Position numbers and translations under genes: made by a program. A DNA stretch of 64,000 nt. It comes from Usnea hakonensis. Its lineage: Eukaryota > Ascomycota > Lecanoromycetes > Lecanorales > Parmeliaceae. The notes under the pieces were generated by a model. That model saw only the letters and a list, made by a program, of their open reading frames with translations, was not told the DNA's origin and searched no databases. Positions 11,249 through 21,770 of this stretch are shown in pieces. The stretch is taken from assembly GCA_013423325.1 (NCBI GenBank), contig BLJB01000039.1, positions 310,001-374,000 of the forward strand, in the 5' to 3' direction. Numbering within the stretch: position 1 is the stretch's first letter; each line of letters opens with the position of its first letter.

Positions 11249-12714
11249 TCAATAAGTCCCTGTCGACGAAAGCTTCGTATATCCAGGATACTGGCTCAAG
11301 TCGCTATTAAATTGGTTCATGTTGATCGCATTCAACTTTGGGCAACTGAGCGACTTGGTAGCGGTATTGATCGCTGTTCCTAACGCATCCAGCGCCGAGG
11401 TGATGTCCGAATACAGTCCAGAAAGAATGTCGGGCGCCTCCATCAGCGTAAGTTCAAGGCCATAGCAAGCGAGATTGTTGCCTTCTAAGAGATTTGAAGA
11501 AGTAAAGACGCCGCCAGTGAGGTTTTGTGGATCGATACCCGTGAAAGTGTTGGTTTTGCCTGTGTTGCCGCCAATACTGAGGAACTCCGGATACTTTAGA
11601 GCCATCGTGTCTATGTCCACGGCGAGGTACGGGATGGTGTAGTAATCGACTGGGTTTCGCTTGTACCAGTTGTTTGGGAAGCTCTCATGGCCGGGCGTGT
11701 ACTGGAAATTGGGGTAGTCACCCGTGATGGAGTAAAATGATTTCAGAACGTCGCCTGTGAGAAGACCTTCGGGATATTCAGCCGACTTATTCGCCATGAA
11801 TCGGTAAACGAAGGACCAAGCAGCGGGTAGAGCTATAACACCACTAAATGGTGCGTTGAAGAAGTACGGATTGTTGCTGACGGATTGCTGGAAGCGGGTA
11901 GTGCGGTATTGAGTGAGTACTTGAAGATCAACGCTGTCGCCGTTCTGCTGACCGAGCTCATACAATGCGGCAAATTGAGGGACCTGAACCAAGTAGTCGT
12001 TGCCACTGTGGTTTGATCAGCATCACAGGAGCCGAGAGGGACACATGCAAGAGTTTTACTATTCATATAAATCACCACGAGTTGGAGACACGTCGCCCTC
12101 GTATTTATTGTGGGAGCCTGAAAGACCAAGCGGCTCACCCAACAGGCCGGCGACAGTGAGGCCTGCAACAGGACCACCAATCGAGTAGGAAGTAAGGTCG
12201 CCATCGAAGATAGCACCATAGACAGCAAGAAGACTGGCCAGATCCGGGCCCATACCAAAAGCAGCTTCCGTCCCATTTATGAAATCTTCTAGGGTGCCCA
12301 CGCCATTGTGAGGGAGGTAGCCATGATTGGCCATAGCATTCAAGCCTGGGCCTACGAGAAAGTATGAGAGACCCTCAAATCCGTCTAAATGTGAGAACAC
12401 TTACACGGCCCGCGCTGATCTGCTGGTCCCGGCGCAACGAAGCTGTGTTGGCCTTGGTTACTTACATATTGCTCAGCCGCATTGAAAGGTGGAACTATTC
12501 CAGGAGCCTGGCGCTTAGCATTCTCTGACCCGTCCGTGGCAGCGCGCTTGGCGAGCTCAGCTATATGAGGGCAGGGTGAGTCGATCTGGAGGGGATCTAC
12601 CTGTCGCTTCTGGAGAAGAGCCTCGGAGAGCTGAGAAGGGAAAGCCAAGACTTGGTGAACTGACAGAACCAGCAGAGCAAAGTAAGCGAACATGGTGAAG
12701 AATCTCATCTGCAT
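11249..12714 (-). CDS. Secreted heme-thiolate peroxidase (chloroperoxidase/unspecific peroxygenase family)
   Basis: Extracellular heme-thiolate enzyme of the Peroxidase_2 family, using H2O2 to halogenate or oxygenate organic substrates; 452 aa. Exons 12714-12405, 12351-12060, 12005-11249. The N-terminus is a signal peptide (MRFFTMFAYFALLVLSVHQVLAFP), with an alternative ATG six bases upstream, followed by KR sites that suggest a propeptide. The proximal-heme motif PCP is formed across the first intron (RGPC|PGLNAMANHG, Cys104). The Mg/acid-base motif EGD lies at 188-190 in NKYEGDVSPTRGD. Length and EGD point to the long UPO group. The second intron joins LYEY to GNDYLVQVPQF. Whether it acts as peroxygenase or chloroperoxidase cannot be decided from sequence. 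Confidence 0.9.
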
Positions 12715-14018
12715 GGATAAACCAAGAGAACTGCTGCTAAAGGGGCAGTAGAAGGAAAGGTAAAGAGCGTCTTCAGGATATATATAGGCCTCTCAAAAGA
12801 ACACCTCGGCTTTCGAAGTGCTCTTGAGACATAGTATCATCGTGCCACTGACGTCTTCCTCCACAGCGCCGGCACATCACAGTGGTGGTCTCGGCATCAC
12901 AAAGAACCCCCACCGATCGCGCAAAACTAAGGTTGCAACTCATCTCTCTATTAGTCAAATTAAGACACGCATTTATTAACGATGGATCGTTCTCGTGACC
13001 CAAGCCCTCGTACTACATGGAGAAGGTCATACACGAATCAGCCCGGAATGTGGTTGACACCACCAATCGGAGAAAAAGGGTCAGCTATTCTTCTAGTGCT
13101 GACCTTATATTGTTTTACTCGGCTAGATCTCCCGTGGACCTTCGGCGTGGCTTGCAAGTACCGATTCCATTCAACCGGATGACGATATCTGGTAACATGA
13201 ATTTCCTATTTGGCCCCCATCGATCCGAAAACAGAGATTATGCTCCGCGGCTACCATCGCGGCAGCTACGAGACCGAGCCACACCTTTGCTGTTAGGTTC
13301 CTCGACATTTCCTCTGGACGTACTCCATCGCTACAGAGCAGACTCCTAGGTCAATGATCGCCATGGAATTGAAAGTTTGCGCTCGATTACGCTAGCTCGT
13401 TTCGGGTAGCAAGAGTGCAGCGAAGGGCCAAGAGGCATTGAATTGTGCTACATTCGTATATCTGGGTCTCCCAACACCTGCCACTCCCACATCATCGCAG
13501 GTGAGAAGTGCGTTCTGGCAGCCGTACTTCCAGAAGCCTTGGGCCGAACGGTTCGCAATGCCGTTGACACCACTACTGCACCTCGATCTCCTGTGGCGAT
13601 ACCTTTAACATATCTGCTGATCTAGGGATCAGAACCGTTCATGCTATCTTTTGGCTCCGTTGTGTGCACCTTCCCAGCCGCTTTGCCACGATAATCGTTC
13701 AAACACATGCCGATATTCGCACGACAGATTCAACCTCGGGAGTAGCATTCATGCCCCTCTTCCTCTACGATCTCAGCGCGGTGATAGACTTCCTCATTCG
13801 ACCATGCTCATACCGAGGGACCAATCTCATGACTACCAACTACGCCGTCCACCATCCATAGATCCTGCACTTTGAGTATCTCGAATTGAAAACGGTGCTC
13901 TAGTAGCATCTCCTTCTCGCCCCGGCATCCCAATCTCACTCTCAATCCACCACCTGTCCCCTCCACTGTCAAACTTCCCCATCCAACAGACCACCCTCCA
14001 TACATCCATCCATCCTCC

Positions 14019-14019
<1 letters not shown>

Positions 14020-14064
<45 letters not shown>
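14020..14064 (+). repeat. Poly-C tract, 45 bases
   Basis: Uninterrupted run of 45 C residues in the gene-poor spacer, flanked by C/T-rich sequence. Its true length is uncertain because such runs are assembled poorly. Confidence 0.85.
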
Positions 14065-14066
<2 letters not shown>

Positions 14067-14886
14067 GGACAGCAGCATACCCAAAACAGCAATAACCACC
14101 TTCGCCACGACCCCAACCCACATCACACAACACTCCATCTCACCCCAAACCCCGAAATCCAAATCCGAACCCATGCGCACAAAGCAAACCAATCCTTTTC
14201 TTCCCCAAATCATCCTCACACCAGCCTCGATCCTCCTTCGTCATTCGTCGGTACTCCATGCCGTGAGTGAGTGAGTGGGTATGTACTAGGCCCCAATGTG
14301 TCACCAATGTGTGGTTCCATACCCATCTATAGCGCATGCCCTTTTGGAGAACCCCACCCTATAGATAAGATACCCCGAACAACGTGCGAACGAGACGTCA
14401 CTGCCGCGCATCAACGTCATTTAGTATAGTCTTTCGGACTGAGCCAGCAAGTCACAATACTTCCAAAAAAGAACAAAAAAATGAGGAGCATTGTTTACTC
14501 AAATGAGCGCTGAACGAAAGCCAAGAATCACAGGAATAAGAGACAAACAGACCGCGATGAGAATAAGAATGAGAGAATAGGTGGGAGAGATACGTAGAAT
14601 GATTTTAGATCTTCTTTTTCTGTTTTTGAGGGGAGGGGGGAAAGATGAGAAAGACACGATAACCAAGCCAGCACCCTTTGATGCAGATAAGATCTCCGTC
14701 TGAGTCTTGACTCGGGGGATAGAGTGCCAGAGTGAGTGAGTGAGTGAGCCACCAAGCTGCCAAACGGCCTCCCCCTCCCAAAACGCCCCTCAAAGACTTG
14801 AGTCTTGCAGATTAATACTTCCACCCACAACTCTACCCTTACTGTCATACCCCCCCCTCATCAAACCCAAATTCCGCATCCTTTCT

Positions 14887-14966
14887 CCCCCCCCCCCCCC
14901 CCCCCCCCCGCCGCAAAAAATTTTTTTTTTTTNNTCCCCCCCCCTTTTCCCCCCCCCCCCCCCCAC
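14887..14966. other. Assembly gap within poly-C/poly-T
   Basis: C23, then CCGCAAAAAA, a T run, two N characters at 14933-14934, then further C/T homopolymers. The N bases mark an unresolved join, so sequence on both sides should be treated as low quality. Confidence 0.9.
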
Positions 14967-15962
14967 CACCGCGGCGCAAAAGATTCTTTAATTATCTTTC
15001 TGACTATCCTCCCAGTACTCCCATGGTATTCCATGATAATAACGGTCATAGTAGTAGTAATTGGGATGGGTGGAATGACGCGACGACATTGCATTGTTCA
15101 GCGGAGGGGTGGGGTAGGCTGAAGGAGCGAGCGGTTTTTTGGGGGGGAGGGAAGGGTGTGCTCGATGGAGGGCGTACGAGTCCGAGAACAGTACGTCGAG
15201 AGACGGATTTCAACGATGGGGGAAAGAAGGCGATCCAAGCTCATTGAGTGAAGAAGTGATTCCTGAGTGGGGATGAAAGCCGTTTCGTTCAGAAGCAGTG
15301 CAAGCGGTGGTGTATATACTTAGAAGATCCTTCCCGTCCGGAATCCTGGTTCACTTTTGTGGTGGCAGAAGAGAGATTTGTGGCTGGATCTAATCTTTGT
15401 GTTGGAAGAAGGGAGGTGGGATTTTTGGAGCATGTGTACTGAGAGGGGGGCAGCGTGATAGCTACCTTGTGATGGTGCTGGAAGGAGGGGATGATTTTTG
15501 GCAACGGTGTCTTGTAAGTGATGTCTCGATGGCACGGTGGGGAGAAGGGTACGGTTTTGGAAAGCGTCAATTATTGGTTGGCATCCCTCGTTGTGCTTTG
15601 ATGCCATTTGTGATAAAGTGATCGTTACCTTTTTTAAGCTTCGCGACGCACTTAAAATGGTGCAAAGAACGGTGATGGGACAATATTCTGCTATCGCGCG
15701 TTGTTGCAAATTATCTGTAAGAATAAGTGTAGATCTTTGTCATGGGAAATGTAGGCTTCCGATTCTGTGCGTTTGGAAGTGGGTAGTAGTAGGCCAAAAA
15801 CCGGCGGATATAAGAGGAGAAACGATGATTTGTCATTTCCTTTAATAAAAACACGTCGGACTGCATAGAGGCTGCAAAGGTACTTACGGTCAGCGTGAGC
15901 TGTAGCACTGCCGACACATACCTGACAGTACTCGTGCGAACGTGGTCACCGTACAACCCTCC

Positions 15963-17121
15963 TCATGTTGCAGCGTCAACGCCGCTTGTCTTGCCTTTCC
16001 CATCGTTGCCACTCTCGCCCTTTCCGGCCCAAGTCCACGGCATCCAGCCACTCGCTCGGGCTCTCGCTCCATCTCCATTCAAGTCATCCTTCCCAATCTC
16101 TTCAAACTCCGCCTCACTCTTACTCTTTCTCAACCCCTCTCCTAGCTGGTCCCCTGTCATCCTCTTCTCCACATCTCTTTCGATGGCCGCCTCAGGGCCC
16201 AAGCCATCTGCCTCCTTATCAAGCGCCGACAGCAACACCCTCAATTTCTCCCTTTGCGTGGACAGGAAAGTCATTTTATCCGAGGCAGAAGTCATTCCTC
16301 GCGGAATCAATGTGCCAGAGCGACTGAGGTCTTCCACCTGCGCCTCCCTACTACTTGTGCCACCAGCGTTTACAGTTCCCAGCGCCGCACTCAACAGTCC
16401 GTAGAAATCACCCGCCGGTGCGGCTAAGCCCTCTCTTGCACTGGGTAGGTTGAACCTGGACAACAGACTTTGCGCGTAGTTACCTCCCTGAGTTGGCGGT
16501 GTCTGTGATGTCGCTTTTGGTTGCATCCCTAGTAAGTTCTCCCTTACGAACTCAACTACGCGCTTGAGGTATATAAGACCAGCCGATTTGGCACGATCGT
16601 GGGCGGAGATGATGAGGTTGTCAATGTCATGTTCATGATGCGCGAGAAAGGGGTGAATATGAGTTTGGTAGATGATTTTTGCGCCTTGGGTTTGGGGAAG
16701 GACGAGGTAGCAAAGGAGAAGGAGACGGAGGGAGGAGTAGAAGGGTAGCCTAATCGTTGTCAATTTGATGCTGCAGTGGAGAGACGTGGGACGTAGATTT
16801 AGGGGCAGGGGAAGTTGGGCTCCTACCATGCAAGAATGAACCAGGTCCAGGACTCAATCAGAGAAAAGCAGGAAAAGACGACCCAGTACATGAGCCATGG
16901 GGTCAATTGGGCAGGATCGGAGGTACGAAGGGCCTTGTAGGAGGCGAAGATTGGGAAGAGTATGGTGATGATGGACCTAGTATCTGTAAGCGCAAGACGT
17001 TGAGAGGTGGGGGAAGGTTTGGAGGTGGGAAAAAGGGGTCGAGGTGGGGCAGAGGTGGGGCCACATTTGATGCTGGCTATACTCACGAGAGCAGATTTGG
17101 GACGATATCAAACAAACCCAT
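15963..17121 (-). CDS. TB2/DP1/HVA22 (REEP/Yop1-like) ER membrane protein
   Basis: ER membrane-shaping protein of the REEP/HVA22 family, 323 aa. Exons 17121-17087 (MGLFDIVPNLL), 16976-16827 and 16749-15963. The conserved core is in exons 2 and 3: LFPIFASYKALRTSDPAQL, TPWLMYWVVFSCFSLIE, then LPFYSSLRLLLLCYLVLPQ and GAKIIYQTHIHPFL, the standard TB2/DP1 signature with hairpin membrane segments. After about residue 130 comes a long charged tail (DKEADGLGPEAAIERDVEKR and similar) not found in the about 170-residue Yop1, so this is probably the longer fungal paralogue rather than YOP1 itself. The second intron, joining FILAW to LPFY, and the 110-bp first intron keep phase. It is transcribed divergently from TANGO2. 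Confidence 0.9.
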
Positions 17122-17868
17122 GATTTGGATTGATTCAAATGCAGAATAGAGGGTAGAGGACAGATGAAATAGGAGTATCGTCAAAAATGAAAGAGATTGA
17201 TGAAAAATTGTCAGACAATGCAAGAGGAAGAGAAATTACTTTACGTTACTCTCTCTACAAGTAAGGTATCCTGTAGAGTAAGGTAGGTCTGATGCCTAAT
17301 GCCGATTATGCCCGATGACAAGCATTTACCTAAGGATGCAAGTGCTTTTAATTACTTTACCTTACTTTATCGATAACAGTCAGATGACATCTCAACCTCT
17401 GGATCTCGTACGAGTAGTACGTACTCCGTTTCAAATACGTCAAATTACTGGAAGACTATTTTATTGCCCGTCCCTAGCGTAATTTATACTTAACAACTAG
17501 TGGATCGCCACTTCCTTTGGGATTGGTGCTCGACCTCCACCCAGGGATTACTCGTCTTACGTATGCTCTGAGCGAAGACGAGCTTCCATGTCAAGTAGAT
17601 GTCATATCTCTGCATACAAATCTCGCCGTCCATTTTTTGACTTAAGATCCAACCGACGATTACAAATACTTGATGCTTCTATCAAGTCATTAGCACCGTA
17701 TTCAATTTTCCTCCTTGAGCAAAAGTCCTCCTGTAGCTTATCCTTCTGGGACAACCTCTACTATCTGCACTTCGCCCTTGTAATATTGGACCTTGTTATT
17801 TCATTCCAACTCTTTTGTATCTGCATTTGCTACATTCTGCACCGTGTGCCGGCACGTCTGTTGCAACA
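17122..17868. promoter_or_regulatory. Divergent promoter region (REEP-like / TANGO2)
   Basis: 747 bp between two start codons facing away from each other, so it must hold both promoters. It contains several TTACTTTACCTTAC / GTAAGGTA words (about 17235-17290 and 17347-17370) and one copy of TACTCCGT (about 17422-17429). I see no clear TATA box. Confidence 0.5.
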
Positions 17869-18881
17869 ATGTGCATCGCCCTCTTCTCGACTGAACATCC
17901 AGACTATGCTTTGATTTTGATTAATAACCGTGATGTATGCTGAGCGATACCTTGTTTCTCCTTTGGCTGAGAGCACATCAGGAGTTCCTTGCCCGCCCAA
18001 CAGCGCCAGCTGACTGGTGGGCTTCACCCCACGAAAATGTCCTTGGGGGCCGTGACCTACAACGCCAGGAGCAGGGCACATGGCTTGGTATTACCAAACA
18101 AGGCCGTCTTGCTGTCTTGACCAACTTTCGAGAAGAAGGTATTATCAAACCAGAGGCCAGAAGCAGGGGTGCCATGGTCAATGCATTTCTGACTCAGCCT
18201 CCTTACGGGTCGGATGGCACGGAACAATTCATCCATGATTTGGTGGCTGTTGACGGATTTAAGGGTGTCGGTGGCTTCAGTCTCGTTTGTGGGAAAGTTG
18301 GACAACCTTTGGCGGTCATATCAAATCGTACGCCCAATGTCGAAGGCACAGCCTGGATTTTAAAAGACAGGGGCGAAACGATAGGGCTTAGCAATGCAGC
18401 TTTTGACAACAGGTCTTGGCCGAAAGTAGTCAGAGGAGAAACCCTATTGTCTTCTGCAATCAAGCAGCATCTTTCAGAGCAAACATCGCAAGCCAGCCTC
18501 ATCGAACAGTTGTTCCGCATCTTAGATGACGACACGTTGCCCAGAAAGCCTGACGACTTTCCTTGGGATAGCTATGTGGAAGAATTGCGCAAGAGTATCT
18601 TCATACCCGTGATTGGAGGTGAGGGTGCAGAGGAATCGAGAGCTGAGGATCTGGCTGCTGCGAATAGTAAACAGCACGTTAATGTTGAAGACTCGACAAG
18701 AAAAGCAAAACCAAAGAACGAGATTGACGGCGCGTATGGCACTCAGAAGCAGACCGTTGTGCTTGCAGATCATCAAGGCCGAGTGACTTTCATAGAGAGA
18801 ACGTTGTATGACGCGAGCGGCAGAGTAATGGAAGCGCCAGGTCGCGATCGCACCTTCCAATTCGACATCCAGGGCTGGTAG
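17869..18881 (+). CDS. TANGO2 / NRDE-family protein
   Basis: Fungal homologue of transport and Golgi organization protein 2 (NRDE superfamily), linked in other organisms to Golgi organisation, mitochondria and lipid/heme handling. 321 aa. Exon 17869-17934 encodes MCIALFSTEHPDYALILIN and then NRD; a 47-bp GTATGC..CAG intron follows; exon 17982-18881 continues EFLARPTAPADWW, so the family-naming NRDEF motif spans the splice. Other landmarks: RQEQGTWLGITKQGRLAVLTN, GFSLVCG, and GLSNAAFDNRSWPKV. The start Met-Cys is typical of the family, whose second residue is a conserved cysteine. The C-terminal part after about residue 225 carries a Ser/Glu-rich insertion. Confidence 0.93.
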
Positions 18882-19868
18882 CGTGTCAGGCAACCCGTGG
18901 TGTTGACGGAGACAAAGGACCAAATGGAAGGTGTGTTATTGTGCTCATTGGCTTTCTGCGAAGGGCAGTGGAGAAGGTGAGAGCCTTGGTGATGACCCGG
19001 TTGCGGAGAGACGGTCCTTAATATTGGCTAGGCAAAGGCCAGCAGAATTTTGGAAGACATTAAGATGCTTGTGTGTACGTAGGTGCAGATCGTGTTACCG
19101 CGGTAGCAATTACGATGATTGAAGTCTTGCTGCTGACACGTTTAAGAAGCTGAAGCACTACTCTTCAATCTTTTTGAAAAATTGTATTTGCATGGAGACA
19201 CGAGCAACTTTGGTTCCCAAAAACTCATCCCTCAAAAGAGTTACCATGACTGTGGACAATAGATTCTGGTGGGTGGGTTACTCAAACAGCTGTGAAGAGG
19301 GCGTGTTGCTGACGCACTGGTAGGAGTGTCTCGTAATGTCATCGACCATTATTTCGGCTGTCTGAGGGCGCATTTGTTTCTCGTGCAAGCAATGCAATCA
19401 CATGCTACAGAGCCCATTGACCGCCAACAATCCGTCGCACACAGATGCGGTTAAGTCCTATAGGTCTTGGATGATTCTATCGATGTTGATCCTGCAATCT
19501 GGATAGCCTAACAAACGAGGCGGTCAGTATCTTCGGGCACTGGTCCCGAGTTTGCCTGACTATACTATAGCGACGATAAATACCAGAGCAAATGGTGGTG
19601 GCCCTGCATCGCCTCTCGGAGACTCACCCGACCCTTGTTTTCGTGAATCGGGCAAACTTCGATAATTTGCGAGAAAAGGTCGCCTGACCGTGCGCGTGAG
19701 CTCACGTATACAAGGTGTACGATTTGAATGATTGTTGCTTGTCTGCCAAAATGCCAGGAGGGCAAAATGTTGAATATACTAGTGCTAAGGGAAATCAAAG
19801 CTGGGGTATTTAGATCATCATAACTCCCACCATCACTTTTTAAATATTTCGGTAGCTCGTCACAAAGC
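18882..19868. other. Intergenic spacer
   Basis: About 1 kb after the TANGO2 stop. Short frames only; nothing recognised. Confidence 0.5.
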
Positions 19869-20393
19869 ATGGGATACGAAAGGCGACGCTCTCCAAGGTC
19901 AAATTCGAGTGACTCAACATCAGGCAACGACCCACCGTGGAGCCCCAGCCGGTCATCAAGACCGGCGACCAATTCATGGAGACAACACAACAAATGGCAA
20001 TTCGTATGGCCCAATGACAAACGCCGAAGTGTATGGGGCAGGTGGAAAGACATCTTCACCGACAAAGGTCCTGACATCTTCATCGCGGAACAGAACACTC
20101 CTCAACCTGAACGACCTATTTGGAGTAATTGGAAGACCCAGGGGTGCCAGCATCCTCATACCGATAATGTTCGCTGGACCGACAACGGCAAACATTTCCG
20201 GCAGGATGCAGAGCTTTTTGGTGTCAGAGGTTGTCAACACAGAGATCACGACATAAAGTACGACTTCGCAACTCGGAGATACCGCAGGCCTAATGACAAT
20301 GTATGGAGTGGTGTAAAATGGTCAAAGAATAAACCATACGTCCCATGTGAGATACGACGAGCGGACGGAAGCTATGAGTATCCTGCCCATTGA
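19869..20393 (+). CDS. Hypothetical Trp-rich protein, 174 aa
   Basis: Single open frame from ATG to TGA. The composition is striking: about ten tryptophans spaced through basic, Asn/Asp-rich sequence (NKWQFVWPNDKRRSVWGRW, PIWSNWKTQGCQHPHTDNVRW, NVWSGVKWSKNKPYVPCEIR). No signal peptide, membrane segment or recognised domain. The motif spacing hints at repeated short W-containing elements. A competing minus-strand frame at 19565-20098 lacks any sensible pattern. Probably real but lineage-restricted; function unknown. Confidence 0.5.
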   Translation: MGYERRRSPRSNSSDSTSGNDPPWSPSRSSRPATNSWRQHNKWQFVWPNDKRRSVWGRWKDIFTDKGPDIFIAEQNTPQPERPIWSNWKTQGCQHPHTDNVRWTDNGKHFRQDAELFGVRGCQHRDHDIKYDFATRRYRRPNDNVWSGVKWSKNKPYVPCEIRRADGSYEYPAH

Positions 20394-20729
20394 GACTGAA
20401 GGGACTGCCTGATGGCCTAATTGTCGATGGGGCATGCTGTGTGCGAGGCCGACCATTGGCTTGTAAAACGGCCATCTGGTTGCTTAATCCTTTTTCTTGA
20501 TCTGACAATTGGGAATTGGCCATTGCGGTCGAGTAGCCCAGAACATCCCGCGCAGCGTCTCGACATTATGTCTAAGTACGAAGCAAGCATTTCCTGAGAT
20601 TGGTAAGCATGGTGTGGGGGAAAAGACGGTAGACTCAGACGTACGAGAAGATGATTCAAATCATTTGATCTAGGCCGTTTTCTGATTATTTCAAGAACCG
20701 CTCCTTGAAGCTTTGAACTTTCTTTACAG
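20394..20729. other. Convergent spacer
   Basis: 336 bp between the W-rich frame and the stop of the next minus-strand gene. Nothing recognisable. Confidence 0.5.
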
Positions 20730-21444
20730 TCAACGCCATAATTGCCATAGCCATCCGAGGTGTTGTTTCGCCGAATCTGGAAGCTGAAACGGGATGGCGG
20801 AGGTAGATTGAGCTTAGGCGTCTTAGCATACTTTGTTAAAAAGTACACGAATGACTTACAGTCACCGTCCTTGAACTTTCATCTAAGGATGCCTCAATGT
20901 CCGTGTGGACTGAACGAAACCTGTCTAGCACCATATTCGTGCTTTCTATGCTGGATCCATCGCCGACCTCAGCAGTAATCTCTTCGTCTTCATCGACATC
21001 ATCATTACCATCCGCTTTGATATCAAGCCAATCCTCATGTTCTGTGACCTTCCACCCTGTGATGCCTTCTCCATTCTTCTCCATGCTCTCTTTGGCCTTC
21101 TCCATCACCTTTTTAGTTTTGCTATCTTCCACCAGTTGTGTAAAATTCTGAATGTCCTGGGCGGCACCGTTCGCTGCTCGGGAGAAATTGGAGTGGACGT
21201 GATCTGGAGCAGACGAATCGACTAGGACGGAATCCATGACTCTAGGGATTGTTTCCCGAAGGCCTCGAAGCTATAAGACAAGCAGTTAGGAACGGTAGCT
21301 AAACTTTGTGTTGGATAATACGTAGTAGATCCGTACCAGAATGTGCAGCTCCCCTAAGCGGGCGAGGGAGGATTTGATGCTGGCTTCGTCCAGCTCTGTT
21401 TCAAGAGAGGGATCTTGATCGTGTGCTTGTTCGTTGGTAGCCAT
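20730..21444 (-). CDS. Conserved fungal hypothetical protein, 190 aa
   Basis: Three exons: 21444-21337 (MATNEQAHDQDPSLETELDE...), 21270-20860 and 20783-20730. The introns have GTACGG..TATAG and GTAAGT..TTTCAG ends and keep phase. The first part is helical (SIKSSLARLGELHILLRGLR, TIPRVMDSVL), the middle has KTKKVMEKAKESMEKNGEG, then an acidic run (DDVDEDEEITAEV). The short last exon adds LPDSAKQHLGWLWQLWR, a Trp-rich helical end. No signal peptide or membrane segment. The layout suggests a small coiled-coil subunit of a larger complex, but I cannot name the family. Confidence 0.75.
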
Positions 21445-21770
21445 GATCACTTGTACCTTTGTAATGCGAATGAAAAATTAGTACTGGGCCAAGTGATATC
21501 CGGCAGAAAGAAGGAGGTGTAGCAGACCAAGCTGGAAATGTCACGAATCGAAAATCAAGAGCCATTAAGTGGTTTGATGCTCAAAAGGGCTTTCATGTAA
21601 TTTACGTATTTTTGCAAGTGAATTACGGTATCTAAAAGCAGGGCGACGTTCCGACTCAGTCTTCTTTTCAGAAAAGTTCATCAAATGAACAAGCAGGATA
21701 CGATTCACTCGGCCTCGGCTTGAAACATTTTCATAATTCATGCAGCGCTATCCTATGATAAAGAAAACTA
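21445..21770. other. Spacer between tandem minus-strand genes
   Basis: 326 bp holding the promoter of the 190-aa gene and the 3' flank region of the next gene. Nothing else seen. Confidence 0.5.

Larger units (their letters stand above)
12715..15962. other. Gene-poor 3.2-kb spacer with homopolymer tracts
   Basis: Long stretch with no supported gene. From about 13900 the plus strand is C/T-rich, with a C45 run, GAGT microsatellites near 14265-14282 and 14727-14748, and a two-base N gap. Between about 15100 and 15600 the plus strand becomes G-rich. Apparent frames here encode poly-Gly or poly-Pro and are products of base composition. Confidence 0.55.

Noticed and set aside
13808..14219. Minus-strand frames encoding poly-Gly
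   Set aside because: They exist only because the C45 run reads as GGG codons on the other strand; no start context, domain or splice pattern supports them.
14740..15122. Plus-strand Pro-rich frames across the N gap
   Set aside because: They cross undetermined bases and homopolymers; compositional artefact.
15895..16404. 170-residue plus-strand frame
   Set aside because: Antisense to the last exon of the REEP-like gene, whose conserved protein sequence is certain.
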